Positions 50,666 to 58,385 of a stretch of 64,000 nt of DNA are shown piece after piece; the stretch's first letter is position 1; each line of letters starts with the position of its first letter. The DNA is from Bacteroidales bacterium. Its GTDB lineage: Bacteria > Bacteroidota > Bacteroidia > Bacteroidales > Paludibacteraceae. The notes below the pieces were generated by a model, which was not told the DNA's origin, ran no database searches, and worked only from the letters and a program-made list of their open reading frames with translations. The stretch spans positions 64,098 through 128,097 of the forward strand of contig SUXE01000008.1 in NCBI GenBank assembly GCA_015061115.1, in the 5' to 3' direction. The position numbers and the translations under genes were made by a program.

Positions 50666-51593
50666 ATACATATTTCTCTTTTTAGCCGTAATAGCAAATA
50701 GCTGTTCTTCTGGAGACGTGGGGCATCGCGTCTCCACTAACAAAGATGAGTTCAGCATTCTGTTTACAGGCGATGTCTTGCTCGACCGTGGAGTGAGGAC
50801 GCAGATAGAGCGGAATGGGATCGACCATATTTTTTCGGCTGTAAAAGATTCCTTTCTGGCGGCTGATGCGACGGTGATCAATCTTGAATGTCCGCTTACC
50901 GACGTCTACACCCCAGTGATGAAAAAGTATATTTTCAAAGCTGATGAGAAGTGGGCAGCGTCATTAAGAAAATATGGAGTTACTCATGCCGCTATGGCCA
51001 ACAACCATACTTACGACCAAGGCAGTACTGGATTGGAACATACTGTCAGGGCACTAAACGACAATGGCATTGTCCCGATGGGGTTTGGCTATACGGATGA
51101 AGAGCGTGCCAAACCTGTTGAATTGGAGAAAAACGGAATCAAAGTAGCTCTTTTCAACAGTGTGTCTCTGCGACTTGAAAACTGGATCCAGACAGACGGT
51201 GAACCGGGGATATGTATGGCGAAAGGCAACGAGTTGGCAAACCATATTTCTGCTTACAGACTAAAACATCCCGATACAAAAATAATTGCGGTTGTGCATT
51301 GGGGCATAGAGTTTATGCCATTCCCATCCAATCAGCAACAAATGGATGCCATGCTATTGGCATCTGCTGGTGCGGATGTGATTGTGGGGCATCATCCGCA
51401 TATTGTGCAACCGGTGAAAAAGATTCAAAACTGTACGGTGATATACAGCCTTGGAAATTTTGTCTTTGACCAAAAGAGAGAGGATGGCAACAAGGCTCAG
51501 ATGGCTAAAGTGACGTTTGGCAAAAAAGAGACCAGGGTCAATCTGTATGATATTGATATAGTGAAATGTAGGCCTGAGGTGAGCAGAAAGTAA
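50634..51593 (+). CDS. CapA-family (poly-gamma-glutamate-type) metallophosphatase-like lipoprotein
   Basis: A 319-residue lipoprotein (YIFLFLAVIANSC, Cys at about 23). CapA motifs: FSILFTGDVLLDRGV, ATVINLECPLT, AAMANNHTYDQGSTGL and GWAxxHWG-like VVHWGIEFMPFPSN with GADVIVGHHPHIVQPV. The CapA fold resembles calcineurin-like phosphatases; in Bacillus it belongs to capsule synthesis, but stand-alone copies like this usually have unknown roles in the envelope. It overlaps the DUF3160 gene, which suggests a functional link. Confidence 0.8.
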   Translation: MLTICIRRVAKYIFLFLAVIANSCSSGDVGHRVSTNKDEFSILFTGDVLLDRGVRTQIERNGIDHIFSAVKDSFLAADATVINLECPLTDVYTPVMKKYIFKADEKWAASLRKYGVTHAAMANNHTYDQGSTGLEHTVRALNDNGIVPMGFGYTDEERAKPVELEKNGIKVALFNSVSLRLENWIQTDGEPGICMAKGNELANHISAYRLKHPDTKIIAVVHWGIEFMPFPSNQQQMDAMLLASAGADVIVGHHPHIVQPVKKIQNCTVIYSLGNFVFDQKREDGNKAQMAKVTFGKKETRVNLYDIDIVKCRPEVSRK

Positions 51594-51620
51594 AATATTA
51601 GGCAATAATTGTTTGATATA

Positions 51621-51652
51621 TTGAAAAATGCTGTAAAAAGTTTGTAATTTTG
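51621..51652 (+). promoter_or_regulatory. promoter of sufS-sufE
   Basis: TTG (51621-51623), a 21-base spacer and TAATTTTG (51645-51652) fit the Bacteroidetes consensus. The leader would be about 33 bases. Confidence 0.6.
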
Positions 51653-51691
51653 CAGTCCAAAAAAACGAACAGCCGTAAAACGAAAAAGCAA

Positions 51692-52921
51692 ATGTTTGAT
51701 ATAAAGACGATTCGTAAGGATTTTCCGATTTTAGGCCAGGAGGTTTACGGAAAACCATTGATATATTTTGATAATGCGGCTACTACGCAGAAACCGCAGA
51801 TAGTGCTTGACACAATTGTCGGCAACTATTCAACACAAAACGCCAATATCCATCGTGGAGTTCACTTTTTGAGCCAGACAGCCACTGTCGCTCATGAGGA
51901 GGCACGAGAGACAGTACAGAAATTCATCGGAGCTGAGAAATCGTGTGAGATAATCTTCACTCGTGGCACAACAGAAGCGATCAACCTTGTGGCGGATTCA
52001 TTTGTCAGAAGCCAGTGTGTAGACGGGGATGAAATCATTGTGTCGGAGATGGAGCACCATTCCAACATCGTTCCTTGGCAACTTCAGCAACAGAGAAAAG
52101 ACATCAAGATAAAGGTCATTCCGTTTGATGAGAGAGGACATCTACAGGTGGAGAAATTGGAGGAGATGATCACGTCACGTACCAAATTAGTCTCTGTGAC
52201 CCACGTCTCCAATACTCTTGGCACAGTCAATCCTGTGGAAGAGATCGTAAAAATCGCGCATGCTCACAATGTGCCTGTACTTGTGGACGGAGCACAGTCG
52301 ACACCTCATATAAAGGTGGATGTGAAGAAGTTGGATGTTGATTTCTTCGTCTTCTCCGGACATAAGGTTTATGGACCTACTGGAATAGGCGTCCTTTATG
52401 GAAAAGAGGCATGGCTCGACAAACTGCCTCCATATCAGGGTGGTGGAGAGATGATCAAGAATGTAAGTTTCGCTGGCACCACATTCAATGAACTTCCATT
52501 CAAGTTTGAAGCAGGCACACCTGATTATATCGGCTCGACAGCATTGGCTGCGGCACTCAATTACGTCTCTGCTCTCGGAATGGATGAGATTCACGCATAT
52601 GAGGAGTCGTTGCGACTTTATGCAGAAGAGAAAATGAAGGAGATCGACGGAATGCGATTCATCGGAGAGAATGATCAGAAGAGCGGATTGGTATCGTTCT
52701 TGATTGGAGATATCCATCCGTATGACGTCGGTACACTTCTGGACAAGTTGGGTATCGCTGTCAGAACAGGTCACCATTGTGCTGAACCTGTCATGCATCA
52801 TTTCGGAATTGAAGGAACAGTGCGTGCGTCGTTTGCCCTTTACAACACAAAAGAAGAGATTGATACATTTGTGGCCGGATTGGCAAGAGTGGCATCAATG
52901 TTTAACAGAAAGAAGCATTAA
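51692..52921 (+). CDS. sufS: cysteine desulfurase SufS
   Basis: About 409 residues from MFDIKTIRKDFPIL (ATG 51,692); an open frame from 51,650 adds 14 unlikely residues. PLP enzyme moving sulfur from cysteine for Fe-S clusters. LIYFDNAATTQKP start, PLP Lys in FVFSGHKVYGPTGIGVLYG, and active-site Cys in RTGHHCAEPVMHHFGI are all present, with the HFGI.GTVRASFALYNT end typical of group II (SufS). It is followed by its partner sufE 8 bases downstream. The rest of suf (BCD) is not in the window. Confidence 0.94.
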   Translation: MFDIKTIRKDFPILGQEVYGKPLIYFDNAATTQKPQIVLDTIVGNYSTQNANIHRGVHFLSQTATVAHEEARETVQKFIGAEKSCEIIFTRGTTEAINLVADSFVRSQCVDGDEIIVSEMEHHSNIVPWQLQQQRKDIKIKVIPFDERGHLQVEKLEEMITSRTKLVSVTHVSNTLGTVNPVEEIVKIAHAHNVPVLVDGAQSTPHIKVDVKKLDVDFFVFSGHKVYGPTGIGVLYGKEAWLDKLPPYQGGGEMIKNVSFAGTTFNELPFKFEAGTPDYIGSTALAAALNYVSALGMDEIHAYEESLRLYAEEKMKEIDGMRFIGENDQKSGLVSFLIGDIHPYDVGTLLDKLGIAVRTGHHCAEPVMHHFGIEGTVRASFALYNTKEEIDTFVAGLARVASMFNRKKH

Positions 52922-52929
52922 TTACAGAT

Positions 52930-53358
52930 ATGAGTTTGATAGACGAAAGAGAAGCGGAAATCATAGAGGAGTTCTCATTCTCAGATGATTGGTTGGATAT
53001 TTACCAGTTGATTATAGATAAGGGTAACGACGGTGCCGGAATAGACGCCCGTTACAAGGATGACAGCCATTTGATTGAAGGATGTCAGAGCAAAGTGTGG
53101 GTGAATGCGGAGATGGTGGACGGAAAGGTTTACTATCAAGGCGAGAGCAACACTGAGATTGTCAACGGAATTGTATCCATCCTTGTGTATATTCTGTCGG
53201 GCAATGAACCTCAGGATATCCTTGATGCGAAACTCACTTTCATCGACAAGATCGGTTTGCAGGAGCATCTTACTCCGACTCGTTCCAACGGAATGTTGGC
53301 GATGATCAAACAGATGAGATTGTATGCGATGGCATTCGCTGCACAGCAACAAAAATAG
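52930..53358 (+). CDS. sufE: sulfur acceptor SufE
   Basis: A 142-residue protein that accepts persulfide sulfur from SufS. The conserved Cys is in SHLIEGCQSKVWVNAE (the GCQSxxW motif); LQEHLTPTRSNGMLAMIKQM is the C-terminal family signature. Length is normal. Directly downstream of sufS. Confidence 0.94.
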   Translation: MSLIDEREAEIIEEFSFSDDWLDIYQLIIDKGNDGAGIDARYKDDSHLIEGCQSKVWVNAEMVDGKVYYQGESNTEIVNGIVSILVYILSGNEPQDILDAKLTFIDKIGLQEHLTPTRSNGMLAMIKQMRLYAMAFAAQQQK

Positions 53359-53364
53359 AATACT

Positions 53365-53682
53365 ATGTTTGAAGTGTTTAAAAACGCACTTTGTCCGCTC
53401 TTCCTGATCCATGCCGCAGTGCTGTTGGTGTTGGGAATTAAGGCGGCATTTGTCACTCACGGGTTTAACCGAATAGACCTGTTGGTGTATCTGGTATGTG
53501 TCACCATAGCCGGAGCGTGGTTTGCTGCCGACTTAGGAGGGGAAGCGATTGCGGTCAATTCCGTCTTCAACCTTCTGTTTTCAGCGTGCATGCTCTATTA
53601 TTTGGGTGCTGATCTAAAGTGGACCACAATTTTGAGCATCCCATTCTGCCTGTTGACGGTGGGGTTGGCATATATGATGTGA
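53365..53682 (+). CDS. small membrane protein of unknown function
   Basis: 105 residues with three to four membrane helices (CPLFLIHAAVLLVLGIKAAF, LLVYLVCVTIAGAWFAADLG, VFNLLFSACMLYYLGAD, LSIPFCLLTVGLAYM). It starts 7 bases after sufE, so it is likely in the suf transcript. Only limited conservation can be judged. A link to sulfur transport or cluster assembly is not shown by the sequence. Confidence 0.6.
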   Translation: MFEVFKNALCPLFLIHAAVLLVLGIKAAFVTHGFNRIDLLVYLVCVTIAGAWFAADLGGEAIAVNSVFNLLFSACMLYYLGADLKWTTILSIPFCLLTVGLAYMM

Positions 53683-53711
53683 GAATTTTTGACGCTTTGG
53701 GAAAAACAAAA

Positions 53712-53735
53712 GGCGAGTCATCGACTCGTCTTTAT
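53712..53735 (+). terminator. terminator after the suf transcript
   Basis: GGCGAGTC (53712-53719) pairs with GACTCGTC (53723-53730) with a three-base loop and one G-U pair, followed by TTTATTGTTTT. Confidence 0.65.
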
Positions 53736-53816
53736 TGTTTTAAAGATTCAAATTAGAACATGAAACCTAGGAAAATACGCAAATTATTGAATTTCATTTG
53801 CTCTAAAACGGTTCTC

Positions 53817-54363
53817 CTACATCAGTTCTTTAATATCCTCGATATCAAGATGTAGATTATCAGCAATTTCCGACAGCGTTTTGCCACTTTCCACAAGCAT
53901 CTTGATTGTGTATCGAAGCATATCCTTCTGATGTGCCAACTGCTCTTCCTGGTGCGCCAACTGCTTATCTTTCTGAGCCAATGCTTTTTTCTGGGAAAGA
54001 ATCTTTGTGTCTAAGTTCTCCAACTCAGAATAAATTTCATCCTCGATATTCATAGTCATACGAATATCTGAGATTGTGGCTGCTTTTGCAAGTCGATTGA
54101 TGATTCTTTCCATATCTTTATCTTCTGAAATATCTCGGTCAGACACAGAAACAAATTGAGGATCTCCATCTTGAACATAAGTCTGGTCGAATACCGATAA
54201 CAATTTTTCTACTCTATTCCTAGCCTTTCCTTTTAGATAAGGGACCTGTACAATTATGCTGTCATGAGTAAGACAACAACGTACGCGCTACTTGCTCATC
54301 TTCCATCATGAACTTAAACACGCTGTCGTATAAAGGATTCGCTACAAAACTTTGTTTTTTCAT
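53817..54363 (-). pseudogene. internally deleted PD-(D/E)XK nuclease family transposase
   Basis: The N-terminus (MKKQSFVANPLYDSVFKFMM then EDEQVARTLLS) from ATG 54,363 stops at TGA after about 33 codons. In a different frame the C-terminal part continues HDSIIVQVPYLKGKARNRVE and then the LLSVFDQTYVQDGDPQ... segment ending at 53,817. Intact relatives carry about 150-200 further residues between these parts, including the nuclease core. The remaining C-terminal segment has a Gln/Lys coiled coil (SQKKALAQKDKQLAHQEEQL). The missing catalytic core and frame change mean the gene is dead. Confidence 0.8.
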
Positions 54364-54533
54364 TTCTTTAATGTTACTAAACCAAATTCTCTGCAAATTT
54401 TACAAAATATTCCAACATATGCAAATTTGCAAAACTATTTTATCACAAACTTTTCATAGTCTTCCCTTGTTGAATGTTCTTCATATTCCTTCTTCTTAAA
54501 GTTAAACAGTTTCGCAAATAGTTTTTGTTTTTT

Positions 54534-54564
54534 ATTTCGCATTCCTGATTTCGCATTTCGCATT
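54534..54564. repeat. four-heptamer intergenic element (ATTTCGC type)
   Basis: ATTTCGC, ATTCCTG, ATTTCGC, ATTTCGC, ATT: 31 bases with a strict 7-base period. It lies 9 bases upstream of the mlaE promoter. Confidence 0.8.
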
Positions 54565-54572
54565 GAAATTGT

Positions 54573-54580
54573 TATCTTTG
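54573..54580 (+). promoter_or_regulatory. -7 box (TATCTTTG) of the mlaE-mlaF-mutL-cobW run
   Basis: TATCTTTG matches TAnnTTTG exactly and lies 26 bases before the mlaE ATG. The heptamer element overlaps the place where a -33 element would be. Confidence 0.65.
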
Positions 54581-54605
54581 CAGATGAACTAATTTTCGAC
54601 TAATT

Positions 54606-55346
54606 ATGAATGCCATTGAAAGGGTAGGCGATTATAGCAGATTGATGTGGAAGACATTCCAAAAACCAGACAGTTGGAAGATGTTTGGCAAACAATATGT
54701 GCGTGAACTACATAAGCAGGGGATCAACTCCTTGCCGATTGTGTGCATCATATCGGTGTTTATCGGTGCGGTGATCTGTATTCAGATGAGAATCAATACG
54801 GAGAGTCCATTCCTTCCGTCTCAGCTTACGGGTTATGCCACTCGTGAGACAATGATTCTGGAGTTTTCTTCTGCGATTTTGTGTCTTATCCTTGCTGGTA
54901 AGGTTGGTTCGAATATCGCATCTGAAATTGGAACAATGAGAATCACAGAGCAGATTGACGCTTTGGATATTATGGGTGTCAATTCAGCCAACTATTTGAT
55001 TCTGCCTAAGATATTGGCGTTCGTTACAATGATTCCTTGTCTAGTAACATTCAGTATCACTACTGGTTTGCTCGGAGGTTTCGGTGTGGCTTTGCTTACG
55101 GAAATGATCACTCCGATGGAGTATGAACAAGGAATCCAATACTCGTTCTTGCCATATAGTATCCAGTATTCGATAGAGAAGAGTCTGGTGTTCGCGTTCA
55201 TCGTGACATCAGTGGCATCTTATTATGGCTACACTGTGAAGGGTGGAGCGAGAGAAGTGGGAAAAGCGAGTACAAATGCTGTGGTGAACAGCAGTGTGAT
55301 CATCTTGCTTTTCGACGTGATGTTGACTAAATTGTTGTTGTCCTAA
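54606..55346 (+). CDS. mlaE: MlaE/YrbE-type ABC transporter permease
   Basis: A 246-residue membrane protein of the MlaE family, part of the lipid transport system that keeps outer membrane asymmetry. Features: GKQYVRELHKQGINSLPIVC, then about five helices, and the family's EFSSAILCLILAGKVGSNIASEIGTMRITEQIDALDIMG core (E.G.M...EQIDAL). It pairs with the ATPase 11 bases downstream. The substrate-binding MlaD partner is not visible. Confidence 0.9.
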   Translation: MNAIERVGDYSRLMWKTFQKPDSWKMFGKQYVRELHKQGINSLPIVCIISVFIGAVICIQMRINTESPFLPSQLTGYATRETMILEFSSAILCLILAGKVGSNIASEIGTMRITEQIDALDIMGVNSANYLILPKILAFVTMIPCLVTFSITTGLLGGFGVALLTEMITPMEYEQGIQYSFLPYSIQYSIEKSLVFAFIVTSVASYYGYTVKGGAREVGKASTNAVVNSSVIILLFDVMLTKLLLS

Positions 55347-55357
55347 AAAGTTGAGAT

Positions 55358-56122
55358 ATGATTGAGGTTAAGAATGTAAACAAATCGTTTGATGGCAAGC
55401 AGGTGTTGTTCGACATCTCTGCCAATCTTCTTGAGGGACGCGCAAATCTGATTATCGGTCAGAGTGGTAGCGGAAAGACGGTGCTTATGAAGTCTGTGGC
55501 TGGAATCCATCGTATAGACAGCGGTGAAATCCTATACGACGGAAGAAACATCTCGCAGATGAAGTCGCAAGAGCTAAATCTGTTGCGACGTGAGATTGGA
55601 ATGCTTTTCCAAGGATCCGCATTGTTCGACTCTCTTACGGTGAAAGACAATGTGATGTTTCCATTGCGTATGTTCTCCAATATGAGTGAGGAGGAGATGG
55701 AGGAAAGAGCACGTTTCTGTCTTGAAAGAGTAGATCTTCTCCGTGCTTTGGATCTTTATCCGTCTGAGATAAGTGGAGGTATGCAGAAGAGAGCTGCTAT
55801 CGCAAGAGCTATTGTGTTGAATCCTAAATATCTGTTCTGCGACGAGCCAAACTCAGGTTTGGATCCGAAGACATCGTTGCTTATCGACCATTTGATTCTT
55901 GAAATCACACATGAGTATAACATAACTACAATTATCAACACTCATGATATGAACTCTGTGATGGAGATCGGTGAGAATATCGTTTTCATCAGTAAGGGAC
56001 ACAAGAGTTGGCAAGGCAACAACACAGAGATTTATGACACAGGAAACGAGGATTTGGAAAGCCTTATCTTTGCTTCCAACTTGTATAAGAAAATTAAAAA
56101 GGCCCATCAGATGGGTATTTGA
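55358..56122 (+). CDS. mlaF: MlaF-type ABC transporter ATP-binding protein
   Basis: A 254-residue ATPase. Walker A LIIGQSGSGKTVLMKSVAG, signature SEISGGMQKRAAIARAI, Walker B KYLFCDEPNSGLDPKTS, and His-switch TTIINTHDMNSVMEI. The SGGMQKR form is characteristic of MlaF. It powers the adjacent permease. The last codons run straight into the next small gene 5 bases later. Confidence 0.93.
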   Translation: MIEVKNVNKSFDGKQVLFDISANLLEGRANLIIGQSGSGKTVLMKSVAGIHRIDSGEILYDGRNISQMKSQELNLLRREIGMLFQGSALFDSLTVKDNVMFPLRMFSNMSEEEMEERARFCLERVDLLRALDLYPSEISGGMQKRAAIARAIVLNPKYLFCDEPNSGLDPKTSLLIDHLILEITHEYNITTIINTHDMNSVMEIGENIVFISKGHKSWQGNNTEIYDTGNEDLESLIFASNLYKKIKKAHQMGI

Positions 56123-56127
56123 TAAAT

Positions 56128-56439
56128 ATGGGATTTTTCAGTAAACCAGAAATACGTCAGTTCAACTATACTCCCCGCTACTGGGATCCTCGCAAGGAGG
56201 CGATGGAGGAGCGTAGGGCTCGAATCCGCAAACAATTGCAGAGTGAACAGAGACGTGCCAACAAAGACGATGACGATTCTCGTTCGGAAGGCACTCACCG
56301 CACCACTTTGCAACACGGTTTCCTACGTGAACAGCGAGGCAGAGCTGGTGTTGCCGACGAAAACAAATTGATGAAGGTCGTCGTTATTTCTGCGGCAGTG
56401 CTGATTGTTTACTTGGCCCTAAAATATTTTGGAATCTGA
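56128..56439 (+). CDS. conserved small protein upstream of mutL, C-terminal membrane helix
   Basis: About 103 residues from ATG 56,128: GFFSKPEIRQFNYTPRYWDP at the N-terminus, then a long charged helix (EAMEERRARIRKQLQSEQRR) and a single C-terminal membrane helix (KVVVISAAVLIVYLALKYFG). Tail-anchored arrangement, N-terminus in the cytosol. Homologues just upstream of mutL in Bacteroidetes are sometimes mislabelled riboflavin synthase subunit beta; this has no such similarity. Function unknown. It sits between mlaF and mutL with 5- and 7-base gaps. Confidence 0.7.
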   Translation: MGFFSKPEIRQFNYTPRYWDPRKEAMEERRARIRKQLQSEQRRANKDDDDSRSEGTHRTTLQHGFLREQRGRAGVADENKLMKVVVISAAVLIVYLALKYFGI

Positions 56440-56446
56440 AAAAACT

Positions 56447-58378
56447 ATGGACGATATAATACATTTGCTTCCGGATACGGTCGCCGACCAGATTGCTGCT
56501 GGAGAGGTTGTGCAGCAACCAAGTTCGGTGATTAAGGAGTTGGTGGAAAACTCTATCGACGCCGGTGCAACAGAGATTCGTGTCATAGTGAAGGATGCGG
56601 GACGCACTCTGATTCAGGTGGTCGACAACGGTAAAGGCATGAGTGAGCAGGATGCGGTCGTGGCTTTCCAACGTCATGCCACATCAAAGATCCGTTCGGT
56701 GGAGGATTTGAGTGTGCTTTGCACAATGGGTTTCCGTGGAGAGGCGCTTGCCAGTATCGCCGCTGTCGGACATGTTGAGCTCCGCACTAGACGTGAGGAG
56801 GATGAACTTGGCACACAGGTGCTGATATCTGGTGGCACAGTTGAGGCTATTAATAAAGTGTCGTGTCCTGTGGGCGCGAACTTCTCAGTCAGAGACCTCT
56901 TCTATAATGTTCCTGCCCGACGCAAGTTTATGAAGAGCGACAATGTGGAGTTTGGCAATATCGAGCGTGATTTTATACGTATCGCTCTTGTTTATCCCGA
57001 CGTCTTCTTCGAACTTTATCATAATGATAAACTTTGCTATAGCCTGAATAAGAGCAATATACGAGAGAGAATAGGAAAGATTTACGGTAACGGACTGAAT
57101 AGCAAGATGCTTTCAATCGGTGCTGAGACATCGTTTGGAAAAATAAGCGGATATGTCGGTACTCCAGAGACTGCGATCAAGCGAAACAAGAAGCAGTTCT
57201 TCTTCGTCAATGGAAGATATATGGAGCATCCGTATTTCAGAAAAGCAGTGACAAGCGCATACGACCGTCTGCTTCACGACGGTACGTCTCCAAGCTTTTT
57301 CATATATTTTGAGGTCGATCCGCATCAGATAGATGTCAATGTCCATCCTACGAAGACGGAGATCAAGTTTGAGTATGAACAGGATCTTTATAAGGTGTTG
57401 ACTGCGGTCGTCAGAGAGTCGTTGGGAAAATGCAATATCTTCCCTACTTTGGATTTTGACATCAATATAAATGATGCCTATGTCCCTGGTTTTGAGAAGG
57501 CTACTCTGGAAGCTCCTGATCTGAATATAGATACAGATTTTGATCCATTCAAACATTTTGGATCCTCATCCGGGTCGAGCAACAGCTCATCAAGCGGAAA
57601 ATATTCCGGATGTGGCGGACGATTCAAGCCAAATGACAATGAAAGTACATTCGGCAATATCTACGATTATTTCGAAAAAGCCTCTCCTGAAATACCGAGT
57701 GGCGATAATGCTATAGATTACCAAGATATCCCGTCGGCTTTGGATATCCGAGAAACTCATACTGAGCACAAAGGATTTAATGGATCTTTATTGCAGTCGA
57801 CGGATATACACCCGGAAGTAGGCAACTGTTTCCAGTTGGCAGGACGATATATCGTTGCTTCGTCGGGCGATAATCTTATGTATATTGACCAGCGCAGAGC
57901 TCACATCAGAGTGCTGTATGAGAAATTCCTGTCGGAGCTGAAAGATTCTCCGATCCCATCGCATCAGGTGATGTTCCGTCAGACACTTGAACTTTCAGCC
58001 GCTCAAGCTGCGACGGTGGAGGAGATTCTGCCACAACTAAATAATCTTGGCTACGATCTGCAACTTATCACCCGTGATGTGTATGAGATACGTGGTGTGC
58101 CGGCCGACAAGACAAATGAAGATAATGTGGCGTCGTTGTTGGAGATCATCTCGTCTATTTCGGAAGGAGAGATCGGTGATGATTTCATCATGAACGACAA
58201 AGTGGCTCAGAGTATGGCGGAGAGCCAGGCTATACGTTACGGCAAGGAGATGAGTGATGCTGAGATCAAACATTTGTGTGAATCACTTTTTGCGTGTGAC
58301 AATTATAATTTTACGCCAGACTGCAAGCCAATCATGACTGTGGTGACGGCGGAAGAGATAAAGAAGAGATTTAATTAG
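56447..58378 (+). CDS. mutL: DNA mismatch repair protein MutL
   Basis: About 643 residues from MDDIIHLLPDTVADQIAAGE (ATG 56,447). GHKL ATPase: IKELVENSIDAGATEI, VVDNGKGM, TMGFRGEALASIAAV and ATSKIR; second domain with VNGRYMEHPYFRKAV, and VDVNVHPTKTEIKF. The C-terminal dimerisation domain (about 450-640) ends FNFTPDCKP-like region. The DQHA(x)2E(x)4E nuclease motif of many MutLs appears here as YIDQRRAHIRVLYEK, with Arg-Ala-His-Ile-Arg in place of HAAHERI, so endonuclease function is uncertain. Confidence 0.92.
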   Translation: MDDIIHLLPDTVADQIAAGEVVQQPSSVIKELVENSIDAGATEIRVIVKDAGRTLIQVVDNGKGMSEQDAVVAFQRHATSKIRSVEDLSVLCTMGFRGEALASIAAVGHVELRTRREEDELGTQVLISGGTVEAINKVSCPVGANFSVRDLFYNVPARRKFMKSDNVEFGNIERDFIRIALVYPDVFFELYHNDKLCYSLNKSNIRERIGKIYGNGLNSKMLSIGAETSFGKISGYVGTPETAIKRNKKQFFFVNGRYMEHPYFRKAVTSAYDRLLHDGTSPSFFIYFEVDPHQIDVNVHPTKTEIKFEYEQDLYKVLTAVVRESLGKCNIFPTLDFDININDAYVPGFEKATLEAPDLNIDTDFDPFKHFGSSSGSSNSSSSGKYSGCGGRFKPNDNESTFGNIYDYFEKASPEIPSGDNAIDYQDIPSALDIRETHTEHKGFNGSLLQSTDIHPEVGNCFQLAGRYIVASSGDNLMYIDQRRAHIRVLYEKFLSELKDSPIPSHQVMFRQTLELSAAQAATVEEILPQLNNLGYDLQLITRDVYEIRGVPADKTNEDNVASLLEIISSISEGEIGDDFIMNDKVAQSMAESQAIRYGKEMSDAEIKHLCESLFACDNYNFTPDCKPIMTVVTAEEIKKRFN

Positions 58379-58385
58379 TTAGAAT

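Noticed and set aside
56128-56439. Riboflavin synthase beta subunit label common for this position
   Set aside because: No lumazine-synthase motifs; it has a charged helix and a tail membrane segment.
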